Part shown: piece by piece, positions 1 to 10,556 of the stretch | How the letters are laid out: every line of letters starts with the position of its first letter | Numbering within the stretch: the stretch's first letter is position 1 | DNA from: Iris pallida | Lineage: Eukaryota > Streptophyta > Magnoliopsida > Asparagales > Iridaceae | Direction of reading: 5' to 3' | DNA: 64,000 nt | NCBI GenBank assembly: GCA_029216955.1 | Contig: JANAVB010023996.1 | Location: 18,035,925 to 18,099,924 of the forward strand | The notes under the pieces: generated by a model | The model's input: only the letters and a program-made list of their open reading frames with translations | Database searches by the model: none | Told to the model about the DNA's origin: nothing | Position numbers and translations under genes: made by a program

Positions 1-1263
1 CCGAATAACCAATAAGGTCAAAGGACTTAGTTTTGGGATACCACAAGCCAACAGAAGAAGTGCCCTTAAGGTATCGAAAGATACGCTTAACTGCGGACAG
101 ATGTGATTCCTTTGGGTTAGCTTGAAAACGTGCACACAGGCAAACACTAAACATTATATCTGGACGACTAGCAGTTAAATAAAGTAAACTACCAATCATA
201 CCTCGATACTTACGTGTGTCGACTGGCTTGCCTTGTTCATCTGAATCAAGCTTTGTTGAAGTTGCCATTGGAGTGCCAATAGGTTTAACATTGTCCAGAT
301 CAAACTTCTTTAGCAGATCTTTTGTATACTTGGCTTGATTTATGAACGTCTCATTATCAGTTTGTTTGATTTGCAGTCCGAGAAAGAATTTCAGCTCTCC
401 CATCATGCTTATCTCAAACTCATTCTGCATACACTTAGAAAATTCTTGACACAGAGATTCATCAGTAGATCCAAATATAATATCATCAACATAGATTTGA
501 ATTAAAAGCAGCTTGCCATTAAAAGACTTAATAAACAGTGTAGTGTCAACCTTGTCTTTTGAAAAACCGTTGTCAAGTAGAAAAGAGCTTAAACGATCAT
601 ACCAAGCACGAGGTGCTTGTTTTAAACCGTATAAGGCTTTCTTCAACTTGAAAACATGATCTGGGTTTTTGAAATCCGTGAAACCTGGAGGTTGTGCTAC
701 AAAAACTTCTTCTTTTATAAAACCATTTAAAAAAGCACTCTTGACATCCATTTGAAAAAGTTTGAAATCATGAAAACATGCAAATGCACATAACATGCGA
801 ATGGATTCTAATCTCGTAACTGGGGCATAAGTCTCATCGTAGTCGATACCTTCTTCTTGATTGTATTCTTGAGCTACGAGTCGAGCCTTATTACGAGTCA
901 CTAAACCATTCTCATTAAGTTTATTTCGGAATACCCAACGGGTGCCAATGACCGGATGATCAATAGGCCTGGAAACAAGTTTCCAAACTTGATTCCGTTC
1001 AAATTGGTTTAATTCCTCTTGCATAGCATCTATCCAAAAACTATCACTACATGCTTCATCAATAGTTTTGGGTTCTAGCTGTGAAATAAATGCAACACTA
1101 GAAACAATATCTCTACTGGATGTACGAGTACTTACTCCTTTGGTAATATCACCAATTACCAAATCTTTTGGATGATCAGCTATAAATTTTAACCTTTTCG
1201 ATAGATTCTGAAGGTAGCTGGTTCCTGGATCTTCTCTAGGAGGTTCAGCTAGTGCAGAGCTTG
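1..1263 (-). pseudogene. Copia 1 reverse transcriptase, truncated by window edge
   Basis: This frame continues from the integrase after a single in-frame TAA (1264-1266). It holds a linker of about 70 residues, then the RVT_2 domain: WVFRNK, ARLVAQ, MDVKSAFLNG, LKKALYGLKQAPRAWY, and the catalytic YVDD encoded at 482-493, followed by LKFFLGLQI and SRPDIMFSVCL. No stop appears between 1263 and position 1 in my reading, so the RT is the best preserved part of the element. It would copy element RNA into cDNA in the cytoplasmic particle. RNase H is only just beginning at the window edge. Because upstream frames are broken, it cannot be made as part of a polyprotein. Confidence 0.9.
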
Positions 1264-2402
1264 GTTAAGAATCAACTGGAGTTGTGCTTGGTACAGATAT
1301 ATCTTCGTCATTGTCATCGATAGTCATTTGATTCAATTCATCAAAAGTGACATTGATTGACTCTTCGATGATCATGGTACGTTTGTTGAAGACTCTGTAT
1401 CCTTTACTCTTGGCCGCATAACCTAAAAATATACCTTTATCGGCCTTTTCATCAAATTTTCCTAAATTGTCTTTTGTATTAAAAATAAAACATTTACAGC
1501 CAAATATTCTAAAGTATGAAACAGAAGGAATTCTATCAAACCATAACTCAAATGGAGTCTTCTTCGATTTGGGTCGAATTAGAACCTTATTGAGAACAAA
1601 GCAAGCTGTATTGACAGCTTCAGCCCAGAAATATTTGGGTAGACTAAACTGGTTTAACATCACTCTGGCCATTTCGGTTAGAGTTCTGTTCTTATGTTCC
1701 GCAACTCCATTTTGTTGTGGAGTCCTAGGGCAGGAGAACTCGTGTACAAAATCGTGTGTGTCACAAAATTGCTCAAAATTAGCATTCTCGAATTTGCCTC
1801 CATGATCGCTTCTTATGCGAGTGGTCATGAACCTTTTTCATTCTGTACTTTCTTGCAAAAGGCGACAAATTTGGATAATGCATCATTCTTGCGTATCAAG
1901 AAATATACCCACGTGTATCTAGAAAAATCATCTACAATTACGAAAGCATAAAGTTTACCTCCGAGGCTAGCAACTCTGCTATGACCAAATAAGTCCATAT
2001 GAAGCAATTGTAAAGGTCTTGTAGTACATACTGCGTTTACTGACTTGAAAGTAGATCTGGTAGCTTTGTTCCTTTCACATTGACTGCATACCGAATCCTT
2101 CTTGAATGTAATGTCCGGTAAATCGCGTACTAGCTTCTTTATGGATAATCTTGATATTGTATCCATATTAGCGTGACCGAGTCTCATATGCCACAGATGA
2201 CTCTCATCACTCTTGGCCATTAAGCATCTACCTGAAATGTTAGTTTCTTCTAATAAATAGAAAACATATATATTGTTTTCCCTGATACCTTCAAAGATAG
2301 TACTACCAGTTGAGCTATCAACTATAGTACATTTGTCTTTGCTAAAGTTGATTCCATAACCATGATCAGCTAGGTAACTTATGCTAAGTAGGTTATGTTT
2401 CA
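1264..2402 (-). pseudogene. Copia 1 integrase, broken
   Basis: The pre-integrase zinc module is visible as HMRLGHANMD followed by CSQCERNK near 2080-2200. The catalytic core follows: MDLFGHSR (first Asp), VDDFSRYTWVYF, and PQQNGVAEHKNRT, which carries the catalytic Glu. C-terminal residues include FGCKCFIFN and GIFLGYA. The domain is split by a one-base shift at about 1826-1828, between residues QNEKGS and MTTRIRSDHGG, and ends at a TAA at 1264-1266. Upstream it is shifted relative to the protease frame at about 2400, where a T appears to be missing. Integrase would insert the cDNA into the genome; this copy cannot be active. Confidence 0.9.
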
Positions 2403-2618
2403 ACTCGGTACCAGACGGACATCCTTAATCATAGGATAGGGAGACTTACCAACATCACCGATACCAATAATATACCCTTTCAAGTTATTACCGAAGAAGA
2501 CATAGCCTTCCTTCTTTTTCTTCGACAGTGTTGCAAATAGGGTAGCGTCACCGGTCATATGCCGTGAGCAACCGCTGTCGAGGATCCATTTGCTTCTAGC
2601 ATGTGAAGGGTGTTCCAC
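2400..2618 (-). pseudogene. Copia 1 aspartic protease
   Basis: A short frame with the retropepsin signature KWILDSGCSRHMTGD near its start; the Asp in DSG is the catalytic residue. It continues with the usual FGNNLKGYIIGIGDVG flap-like segment. The family cleaves the gag-pol polyprotein into its parts. The frame overlaps the end of the gag frame by about 23 bp but is out of register with it, and it ends prematurely in TGA, where the sequence CCGAGTTGAAA lacks one T needed to run into KHNLLSIS of the integrase. There is no ATG at its start, so it depends on translation from gag. Confidence 0.85.
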
Positions 2619-4459
2619 CTACAAAACAGTTTGCAGATGAAACTTTTGGTACCCATTTCTTGTAGGGTCCTGAATTGTTAGCTTTAGGTATCCAAGCATA
2701 AACATTTAAATCGACAAGCTTTCTCATTCTACATGCAGATAAAATATGACCAATGAGGCCACAATAATGACATTGTGTATGTCGAGTGTTGAAAGCTGAG
2801 TGGTGTGCATGGTTGGTAGATTTAGGTTTTCTAGTATAGAAGAAAGCATACCTATAATCTTGTTTGGGCTTAACCTTTTGGGGTAAAGGTTTTATATGGC
2901 TAGGTCTGACAGTGTTTGGCTTGGGAATGTTCCAATTTTTTGGTAAGTGACACGTGTTAGGGAAGAAAGCAGCAAACTCAGGCTGTTTTCCTAACCTAAT
3001 TTCCAATCTTTTGGAAGTGCCATACAACTTAGTATAATCAGAAGTGAGTGATTCCATTCTGATTTATGCACATTGAAGACTTTTCTTCTCTATAGAAAGT
3101 TCTTCCTTGAGTTGGTCAATAATTTTGTCTTTCTCTTCAGATGACTTGGTAGTCTCGTGTAATAAGAGCTTTATTGAAGAAAGCTCACCAGACTCACTAA
3201 CATTATTTCTAACCTCAGCTAGTAGGTCGGTAAGTCTACCTATTTCACCTTTGTACTCTTTGAGTACCTTCTTAGCGGTCTGATACTTACTACGCAGTTT
3301 CCTGTAATCAGTCATCAGGTCACTGAAGGCATCTCCTAATTGCTCAAAGGTGAAGTCATCATAAGTATCAACTACAGGTTCAGTAGGTACCTGATCGGAT
3401 GCCATAAAGCATACGTTTGTAGCGTCTTCTGATTGTTCGTCTTCTGAGTCGCTGGCTTCACTTTCATGCCATATGCTGGTGTTGGCATATTTCCGTGATG
3501 TTGATCTCTTCAGGTTCCCTTTTTCATACCTGTTGCTCTTCTTGCTTGATGATGAGTTTGTGGGACAATCCTTCTTCATGTGTCCCTTCTTCTTGCAACC
3601 ATAGCAAACAGCATCTTCTTGATACCAGTTGTTGCTGTTGTTCTCTTTGATTCTCTTCTCATGTCTCATGAATCTTTTGAACTTCCTTGCTAGGAGTGCT
3701 TGATCTTCAGCGTCAGATCTACTGCTGTCTGGGTTACCTTCAGCAGCTTTTCTGTGCTGAGCCTTAAGAGCGATTGTTTTCTCCTTCGGTGCAGGCTCTT
3801 CAAAATCTTGTAGCTCCAGTTCATGAGTGAGTAGTTTACCCATGAGTACTTCGAGGGACATAGTTGTGAGGTCGTTCCCTTCAATAATTGTAGTAGCCTT
3901 TGGAATCCAGTTCTTGGTGAGAGCTCGCAGGAGTTTGCGAATCTTTTTATGGTTACTGTAATCTTTGCCTAGGGAGGACAAAGGATTTACAATATCCAAG
4001 AACCTCTCGAACACTTGTGTAACTGTTTCGTTGGGCTTCATCTTGAACGCCTCGTACTCTTGAGTAAGTCTGCTGACTTTAGATTCCTTGACTTGAGTCA
4101 TGCCTTCATGTGTGACTTCAAGTAGCTTCCATACTTCATTAGCCATTGTGCAGATAAACACCCTGTTAAATTCAGTTCTGTCTAAAGCACAAAAAAGAGC
4201 ATTAATGGCACGTGCGTCAAGACTGGCCCTTTTCTTTTCTTCCTCTGTATATCTGCTATGGGGTTTTTTTAACTAAAACTCCATCAACATTTATACGAGG
4301 TGGATTTTGATAGCCATCAAGAACAATGGACCATAAATCAAAGTCAAGAGATTTCAAGAAGAAACTCATCCGTGTTTTCTAATATGTATAATTCGTACCA
4401 TCAAACAGTGGGGGTCTGTTTATGGCCTGGCCTTCACTTGTGAATTTCACAGTTGCCAT
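2596..4459 (-). pseudogene. Copia 1 gag (capsid, coiled coil, two CCHC knuckles), broken
   Basis: The likely ATG is at 4457-4459, about 80 bases after the primer site, giving MATVKFTSEGQAINRPPLFDG, a typical copia gag start. A TAG at 4379-4381 replaces an expected Trp (Y-stop-KTRM). A seven-base T run at 4264-4270 is followed by a frame change. The UBN2-type capsid region then reads on to the first knuckle CYGCKKKGHMKKDCP (about 3565-3607), an acidic stretch and a coiled coil. An in-frame TAA at 3064-3066 separates the last part, which holds a second knuckle CHYCGLIGHILSACR (about 2730-2775). Gag forms the particle and packages RNA. A long gag with two knuckles fits the Sirevirus type. Confidence 0.85.
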
Positions 4460-4540
4460 GTGTTGTGCTGTGATCTATATAACAGTTAATTAAAAAGAAT
4501 AAATAATTGTACTGTTACCTTTGCTTTACCTGTAACACCC

Positions 4541-4552
4541 GCTCTGATACCA
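4541..4552 (-). promoter_or_regulatory. Copia 1 primer binding site
   Basis: The minus strand reads TGGTATCAGAGC two bases inside the LTR end. It is complementary to the 3' end of the initiator methionine tRNA, the usual primer of Ty1-copia reverse transcription. Confidence 0.93.
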
Positions 4553-4554
4553 AT

Positions 4555-5608
4555 TGTAGGAATGAAATAGTAAAGCGTAATACTCTAGAGGGGGGTGAAT
4601 AGAGTTGGCAGCGGAATAATGCTAATTAAAAATGTTAGCAGCACAATCACAGAATATTAATCAAAACTGAAATAAAGTAAAGACAGAGTTAAAAGAGCAA
4701 ACGCGAAGACAGCGATGTATACTGGTATCCCTCTATTGAGGACTAATCCAGTCGGTAGAACTCTTGCTACCAGTTGAATCCACTATTGGAAAAACATCAA
4801 GTTTTCTTACGAAGTCCTTGCAACTTCTACAATGCGAGCTTTGATACGAAGAACTCGTCCAACTTCAAATGTGAAGAGGTATTCTTCAATCAAGCCTTCT
4901 GATTACAATCTCTCAAAAACTTCTAAACCGTACCGTACTGGCAAATTGACTAGAGGATTGTAACTGGCTTGGGATCTGAAATTGAAAGCTCTAGAAAAAC
5001 TCTTTGAAAGACTGAAAGCTTTAGATAGAGAGAAGATTGAAAGTGAATGAGTGAATTGAAATGATCGAAATCCTTCTCTATTTATAGGAGTTCCAAAGGC
5101 AGACTTCTGACAGAATTCGGGCAGAATTCGGACAGAACTCTTTGAGCAAATCTCGGTCAAATCCGCAACTGCAGAAGGACCAAGTTCCAAGGATTCAAAA
5201 TCACAAAGGCCACTAACCGAACTCTGGCCGAACTCTGGCCGAACTTGGTCCGAGTTCTGTCAGGGTTAAGTCAGGGTTTAGTTAGGGTTTTGAAAAAGCT
5301 TTTGGTGATCTTTGAAAACCTTTTTGTAAACCTTTTTGAGAGGTCATTTTAAAAACATTTTGAACTCATTTAAGGGATAGCCTATTTGTCAGTACGACTC
5401 GGTGTAAAACATATTCCTAGACTCAAATAAAATGAAAAAATACATTGCATAAGGAATTACAGACTCGAGTAGGCAAACAGATCTTCGGTCTTGAATTCAG
5501 TGGATAGCCAATCTTGATCATGTCCTTGAATCCGAGATGTCCCATATATCCAGACAGAGTTTGATCAATTATTAAAATCAGGTTGACCATATGACCAATG
5601 GGCCAACA
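4555..5608 (-). repeat. Copia 1 5' LTR (1054 bp)
   Basis: On the plus strand it begins TGTAGGAATG directly after the primer site and ends GGGCCAACA; on the minus strand it is therefore bounded by TG...CA. It is followed by ctaat (5609-5613), the probable target duplication. Inside, at about 5215-5300, there are small tandem repeats (CCGAACTCTGG units, then GTCAGGGTTTAG-like units). The partner LTR is outside the window, so LTR divergence cannot be judged. Confidence 0.88.
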
Positions 5609-5613
5609 CTAAT

Positions 5614-6768
5614 AGCCCATGGCCTAGCCTCTTAGCCTATGGCCTATGGTTGTGTTTGCTTAGCTAGTAAGCCTAGAATAGACTAGTGTAGTCTTGTTAG
5701 ACTTAGAATAGCCTTGTTAGCCTAGTGTAGACTAGTTTGACTTCTAGGGTTGACCAGAGTTGACCAAGAGTTGACTTTGGTCTAGATTGACCTAGATTCA
5801 TGTAGAATGCATTGATTTGCATCTTATTATCATTGTAGACTCATAGTGACTTGTACTGTTCTATAGGAGACAGACACCCCTCCTCGGACAGTATATATTC
5901 TCCAGATTCACCGGATACAGGCGAGTACATTCTCTGATCATTTTATATCTTACATTAGGAGTATATTTCCTGCTTTAGATTACTTTACATGATGCTGACA
6001 CGTTGAAAACACGGATTAGTACTATATGGATCTTGTTGGGCGATGTTATCCCCTTAGCGGATACATCGGGTATTTCGTGTTTGTGTACTTTATCGTGAAC
6101 ATCGTGTACTCCTTGTATTTGTGACATTCGTGTACGAAACGTGTAAAGTCGTGTATAATCATGTATTCACATAACCTTAGTGTACAATAACATAACTTAG
6201 CCAGATCCTTGTGTATTGATTGGGGCGGGGGAGTAGAAGTGGTTATGTATTCAATCCTGTAGATTACTCGTGTACAACCTCTATAGATTACTCGTGTATA
6301 ACATCGTACCGTTTACATAACCATCTTGTGCTCTGAATCACTAGACACTGTTAGTTCTCTACATACTGTAGCTATTTATTTACAGTCTTTACTTTACTGG
6401 CAAATAGGCTTAGTACTATTAGGATTAGTACTATTAGGATTGTCTTTACTTTACTTGGATTACTATATTTGGATTTCAGAGATATTTGAGACATGTATTT
6501 ATTTATAGACACTTAGAATTCTAGTTTGTACCTCTGTGATGTTTCTTCCCTGGATATTATCATCTATTATCATTCTATCTCATTCCTGTTCTACCTTAGC
6601 TGTGATTGAGTTATATTCTGTTATGTCACCCCCATTCGGGGAGTATAACAATTTTTACCTTCAACTGTTAGATGTTGTGACCTAGGACAGCGTTCTACCA
6701 CCGACACTGCGGCGTAGGCTGGACGTACCCACGTCTCGTGCCCTTACTCTAGGGTACGGGTCTTGACA
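5614..6768 (+). mobile_element. 3' part of a plus-strand long LTR related to element A
   Basis: The last 110 bases match, as a reverse complement, the terminal part of the element A LTRs (GCGGCGTAGGCTGGACGT and the GGGTACGGGTCTTGACA end versus GGAGCGGGTCGTGACA in A). Earlier parts share a donor-like CAGGCGAGTACA at about 5927 and a TTAGCGGATA block at about 6050 with the other long LTRs. The start is not seen, probably because copia 1 is inserted in it. A 16-bp unit TTAGTACTATTAGGA is tandemly doubled at about 6410-6440. No coding sequence is recognised. Confidence 0.65.
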
Positions 6769-7642
6769 CGAAACTCTTTGAGCCCTACGCCCCTAGCGAC
6801 GGTATTAAATACAGACTTTACTGGAGTAACAAAAGCCAGCTCATGAAAAAACCATGTGGCAGAACTTGGATGGCACCATGTATCCATAAGCATACAATAA
6901 GAACCCATTTCTTGGCACATGCTGAAATCAAATTTGCAGCATTGACGGCATGCGCCAGCAGCCTCTGCGGCTTACAAAGATATAATTCCCTTCCATCTTT
7001 CAAAACCTACCACCTTGTCTTGGAGGCCCAGGTGCCTCAAAGACCTCCTATCTCTGACCCACAGTCGGGTCAAAGATATCCCTTATACAAAATGTTCCTT
7101 CCCAGCAAGGAGCAAAACATTCAAATCGATAGCCCATGTCCATATTACCCCTGACCTACCTGTCCAATCATCTTTCAGAAAATAATCATGTCCATGTCAC
7201 CACTGAATTATTTTTCCAACAAAAGATACTTATTCACCATGTTCACATCACCTCTGAGTGAATATCATTCCTATCACTCGTTGTTCAACTATATTGTTCA
7301 ATATCACCTCCAAGCAAGACGTTTCCTTCTGCCATCACACTTATTTGGTTCCTGATAATACATCTTATCTTACCTTGTTATCTGTACCTAGCTCCAAGGG
7401 TAGCAAGTCCATCCTACTACCTCACAAAAAAATTTTAAAGTTATTCTCTGTACACAGTCATAGGGTACGCCATAGAAAGTAGGTCCACAATAATTCCCTA
7501 ATAGAACATCCCTATCCCGTTCAAATATTACACTACGTCTACATTACCTCTAGTGTATTTATTATTTGGAGCAAAAGATAAAAGCATAAAATGAGAAATT
7601 TATACGTCTTAAAGAAGTAAGATACAATTAAAAGGGCATAGG
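6769..7642. other. Unassigned sequence
   Basis: I see no domain, LTR border, repeat or RNA gene here. Short open frames on both strands (for example 6843-7154 plus) have no recognisable motif. The stretch lies between the LTR remnant ending at 6768 and the 3' end of the gene-like remnant at 7643, and may be 3' sequence of either. Confidence 0.4.
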
Positions 7643-8779
7643 TCAAACATTCAAACAATGCTCTTCCAGGTGTTGGCATAAAGCAGCCACAAGCACCTCC
7701 TTATTCTCATGCGCTCGATGTCTCGCCTCCTGTTCGACGACAGTTTGGTCCTCAAAGCGAGCATATAACACATACTTGACCACCAGTTCCTTCGCGTTAG
7801 CTTCTACGTTGGCAGAAGATGCTCTGATCTCTTCAGACATTCGATAAATAGCCTCTCGCTCCCTAGTCAAGATCTCCAAATGAGACTCCAGTTCTCAATA
7901 TGTGTCAAGGAGCCATTTGATTTCTGCTGAGATCTAAGTCATTTTTTGAGCTAAAGAGTCCTGTTCAGCCAAACGATTGACCCTATCATTAGTCAGAAGT
8001 CTATATATGTTAGACAATTATCGAAGTTCATGATTCAAAACTTTATGACCTTCCATACAGATAGATTTTCCCTTGGCAGCATTGTCAAGTAAGTTGTCAT
8101 GCTCATGGACGGCTAGCATATCTAGGTCCATACTATGAGCTTGCTGGAGTTCGTACATAGATTTCTCCATATCATTAAGCTTCTGGGAAAGCAGCTCGGC
8201 CATTTACTTAGAGCCGGAGAAAGTCCCAAGGGTTTGAATCATGCCAGTGGAACCTTGCTTTGTCCAGGAAAAAGGCTAATTATTCTCTAAGACATTATAC
8301 ACTCCTTGATTCAGAAGCGTATAGAAAGCCTAAACCAGGACCCGAATTGTTCCATCAATATCAGCAAAAGTAGATGGAGTAAAAGGAACAGAACTTAACC
8401 CCACAGTATTAGGACCCGGTGGAGTAACACCAGCAGGTGGAGGAGCCAACACAACAGTAACTATGGCTCTATTTACAGATATTTGAACCTCGTATTGAGA
8501 GGGAGGTGCAGCGGTCACCTAGTCGACTTCTTGAGGAGTTGGCACGGTGACCGTCACCCTATCAGCAAAAATACTAGCGAGAGCTACCTGCTCGACTCTA
8601 GTGGTAGAAAGAACCCCCTCAACAGTTTCTCAGACTCTGACAGAGGAAGGAACAAGTTTGAACCTTCTTCTAACTAAATCTGTTTCTTCTTCCTCAACAC
8701 TCTCCTCATTTGAAGTAAGCAGATTCATGAATGAGGAAGGACCTATCAGGGTGTGGTAAACCAAGTTAAGCTTCACCAT
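7643..8779 (-). pseudogene. Decayed coiled-coil ORF, 3' part of gene-like remnant
   Basis: I do not recognise the family. From an ATG at 8777-8779 one frame of 379 codons runs without any frameshift to a TGA at 7643, but with eight internal stops. In order they are TGA, TAG, TAG, TAG, TAA, TAA, TAG and TGA; each can arise from a CGA, CAG or CAA codon by one C-to-T change. The N-terminal third is acidic (EESVEEEETD), the middle Pro/Thr/Val-rich (APPPAGVTPPGP), and the C-terminal half is heptad-rich and charged (MAELLSQKLNDMEKSMYE, EILTREREAIYRMSEEIR), typical of coiled coils. It resembles the C-terminal halves of plant retroelement ORFs of unknown function. Its 5' part probably lies at 9506-10556 and 16296-17945, separated by insertions. 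Confidence 0.6.
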
Positions 8780-9102
8780 AGGAATGGGGAGTTGAAGATA
8801 AAATAACAATAGAGATAGAGAACAATATACCCGGACAACTTATCGAAGCGAATGGTTCACTTGGAAATACAACTGAGGTACGTAGGGCTCCACTGGCACC
8901 TGAACGGAACGATAGTCACTAAAACCCATACGATAGGCTCTTCAACAACCGTATGAGATCCAGACTCCAGAGATGTAGCCACATCACTCTCCCACGCATC
9001 ACAAGATATCATGATTGCCCCCCTCGCTCAGAGGCCCGGTCCTTCTTGAAGCATGCACAAATTCAGATAAACAAGTAAGAAGCAAAAAGATATAATTGGG
9101 CC

Positions 9103-9489
9103 CAGGGCCGGCCCAGCAGGTTGGGTTGTCCTAGGCGGAGCTAAATTTGGTTGCCCCTTGACTCAAAAAAAAGAAGATATAACAAGCTGAAAGCTATAAA
9201 TGTAATGATTTTGATTAACGCTAAGAAGCTAGTTGTCTTCGGTTCTGATGGCAGTGTGGAACTAAGATTTCAAGTTGCTCTCCTGACCTATGTCTCGAGG
9301 CCTTTCTAGTATAATATCAAAATAGACACGGAAGATTGCCAGTTCAACTGACAATGAGGAGTTGGGATGGACCGCAAAGGCTTGGCGGAGAGCTAGAGAA
9401 TGAGGGACCTAGGAGGGGAGGGGGGTTGCCCTAACCGGGGGGTTGCCCAAGCCAAGTGGCTTCTCTGGATTACCCCAGGGCCGGCCCTG
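9103..9489. mobile_element. hAT-type MITE (387 bp)
   Basis: The element begins CAGGGCCGGCCCAG and ends CAGGGCCGGCCCTG, near-perfect terminal inverted repeats of the kind found in plant hAT transposons. It is flanked by an exact 8-bp duplication attgggcc (9095-9102 and 9490-9497), the hAT duplication length. It has no open frame of note, so it would depend on a transposase from elsewhere. It lies just downstream, on the minus strand, of a donor-like AG|GTAACT at the end of the 9506-9796 frame, i.e. in what would be an intron. Confidence 0.93.
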
Positions 9490-9505
9490 ATTGGGCCAAA
9501 GGAGA

Positions 9506-9796
9506 TTAATAGATAGTTACCTCCCCTGGGTCAAAACCTTTTGCCCGGATCTTCCGGGCAACTACCTTCTTCCTGGAATGTACGTTTCTTCTCAGAGACG
9601 TCTCTGCTGCTCTCTTTATTGAACGACAAGAACCTCCTACCTCCGGGGTAGCATGCCATGATGAACTACCTCTACAAGTCGGGGAACTGTGAGGAGAGGT
9701 CATATTAGTCGATGACGGGATGCGCCTTATTGATGACACCCTCGTACCATATCTTTCAGGACTTGTAGATTTATGAGGTGGGTCAGGCGGAGGCAT
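9506..9796 (-). pseudogene. Ser/Arg-rich exon of gene-like remnant
   Basis: An open frame of about 96 codons rich in Ser, Pro and Arg, ending in a Lys/Arg segment (SRKKVVARKIRAKG). A splice-donor-like AG|GTAACT occurs at its downstream end, before the MITE. No family recognised. It is placed with the gene-like remnant because of strand, spacing and lack of any other element border; it could also be chance coding potential. Confidence 0.35.
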
Positions 9797-10551
9797 CAGC
9801 CACTTGCCCTCGATAAAGCTTGTCTCTCAGTTATAATTGGCATGAGTCATCCTAGCCTAACAATAAAAAGTAGTCACTGTATAGATTATGGGTGGCTCAT
9901 CTCTAATAATCGGCAATACAAACTGCACCCCAGTAGCAAAGGCAGAATAATAGCACTACGCTCTGATCCTTTCTAGTATACTACCATAGAAACCAAGGCA
10001 CAGGCTCAAGTTTTCCAACAAAAATTGGAAAGTTCCTGGCAAACCTGCTCGGTAGAAAAGGCACGGGTGTCCCCCATGGTGTCTATCTGAAGATGCCCCT
10101 CTTCGTCCTGAATAAAATTAAGGGTGGATGTAAAGAACCTTTATGCCCGTATAAGAGCAATCGCCCGCCGACATAAAAGGACATCCTTAGGGACCCAGAG
10201 CATCTTGTCATATCGCCATATAAAGTTCTCCCGTCATAATACCTTCTTCCAGTCCAGGATGCATCGGAGACCGGTTGTATAATATAAGCCACCCCATCAT
10301 CTAGTGATAAGGCAGCTCCATCCGATTGAAATTACTAGTCCCTTTATGAAGAAAGAACTTCTCAATGAAGTCCCGATGACCGCGACAGATGCAGCAGACG
10401 ATCACCAGAAGGAGGGCAAGCTTTATCTCCAAGCACCAACTTTACTATTGGAAGTATCAAATTGCGACTATCGATCTTGAACCTCCAGGAACTACGCAAG
10501 CCTGCAGCTAGATCATCAGGTAACCTGCCAAGATTGCCATGTCCGACAGCG
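9797..10551. other. Unassigned part of gene-like remnant
   Basis: About 755 bases with no recognisable domain. Short minus-strand frames exist (10083-10292, 10362-10562) but carry no motif. The piece ends at gtggg (10552-10556), the left copy of the element A target duplication, and is continuous in the pre-insertion sequence with 16301. Confidence 0.4.
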
Positions 10552-10556
10552 GTGGG

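Larger units (their letters stand above)
1..5608 (-). mobile_element. Ty1-copia element 1 (Sirevirus-like), decayed, 3' end outside window
   Basis: Read on the minus strand the order is LTR (4555-5608), primer site, gag, protease, integrase, reverse transcriptase, which is the Ty1-copia order (integrase before RT). The RT runs off the left window edge, so RNase H and the 3' LTR are not seen. Gag has two CCHC knuckles, and the integrase and protease motifs (DSGCSRHM, RSDHGG, CPRTPQQNG) are close to those of plant Sireviruses (Maximus/SIRE lineage). The coding part is broken by stops at 4379, 3064 and 1264 and by single-base shifts near 4267, 2610, 2402 and 1827, so no functional polyprotein is made. 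The right flank ctaat (5609-5613) should be one half of the target duplication; the other half lies outside the window. Lineage assignment is by motif recognition only. Confidence 0.93.
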
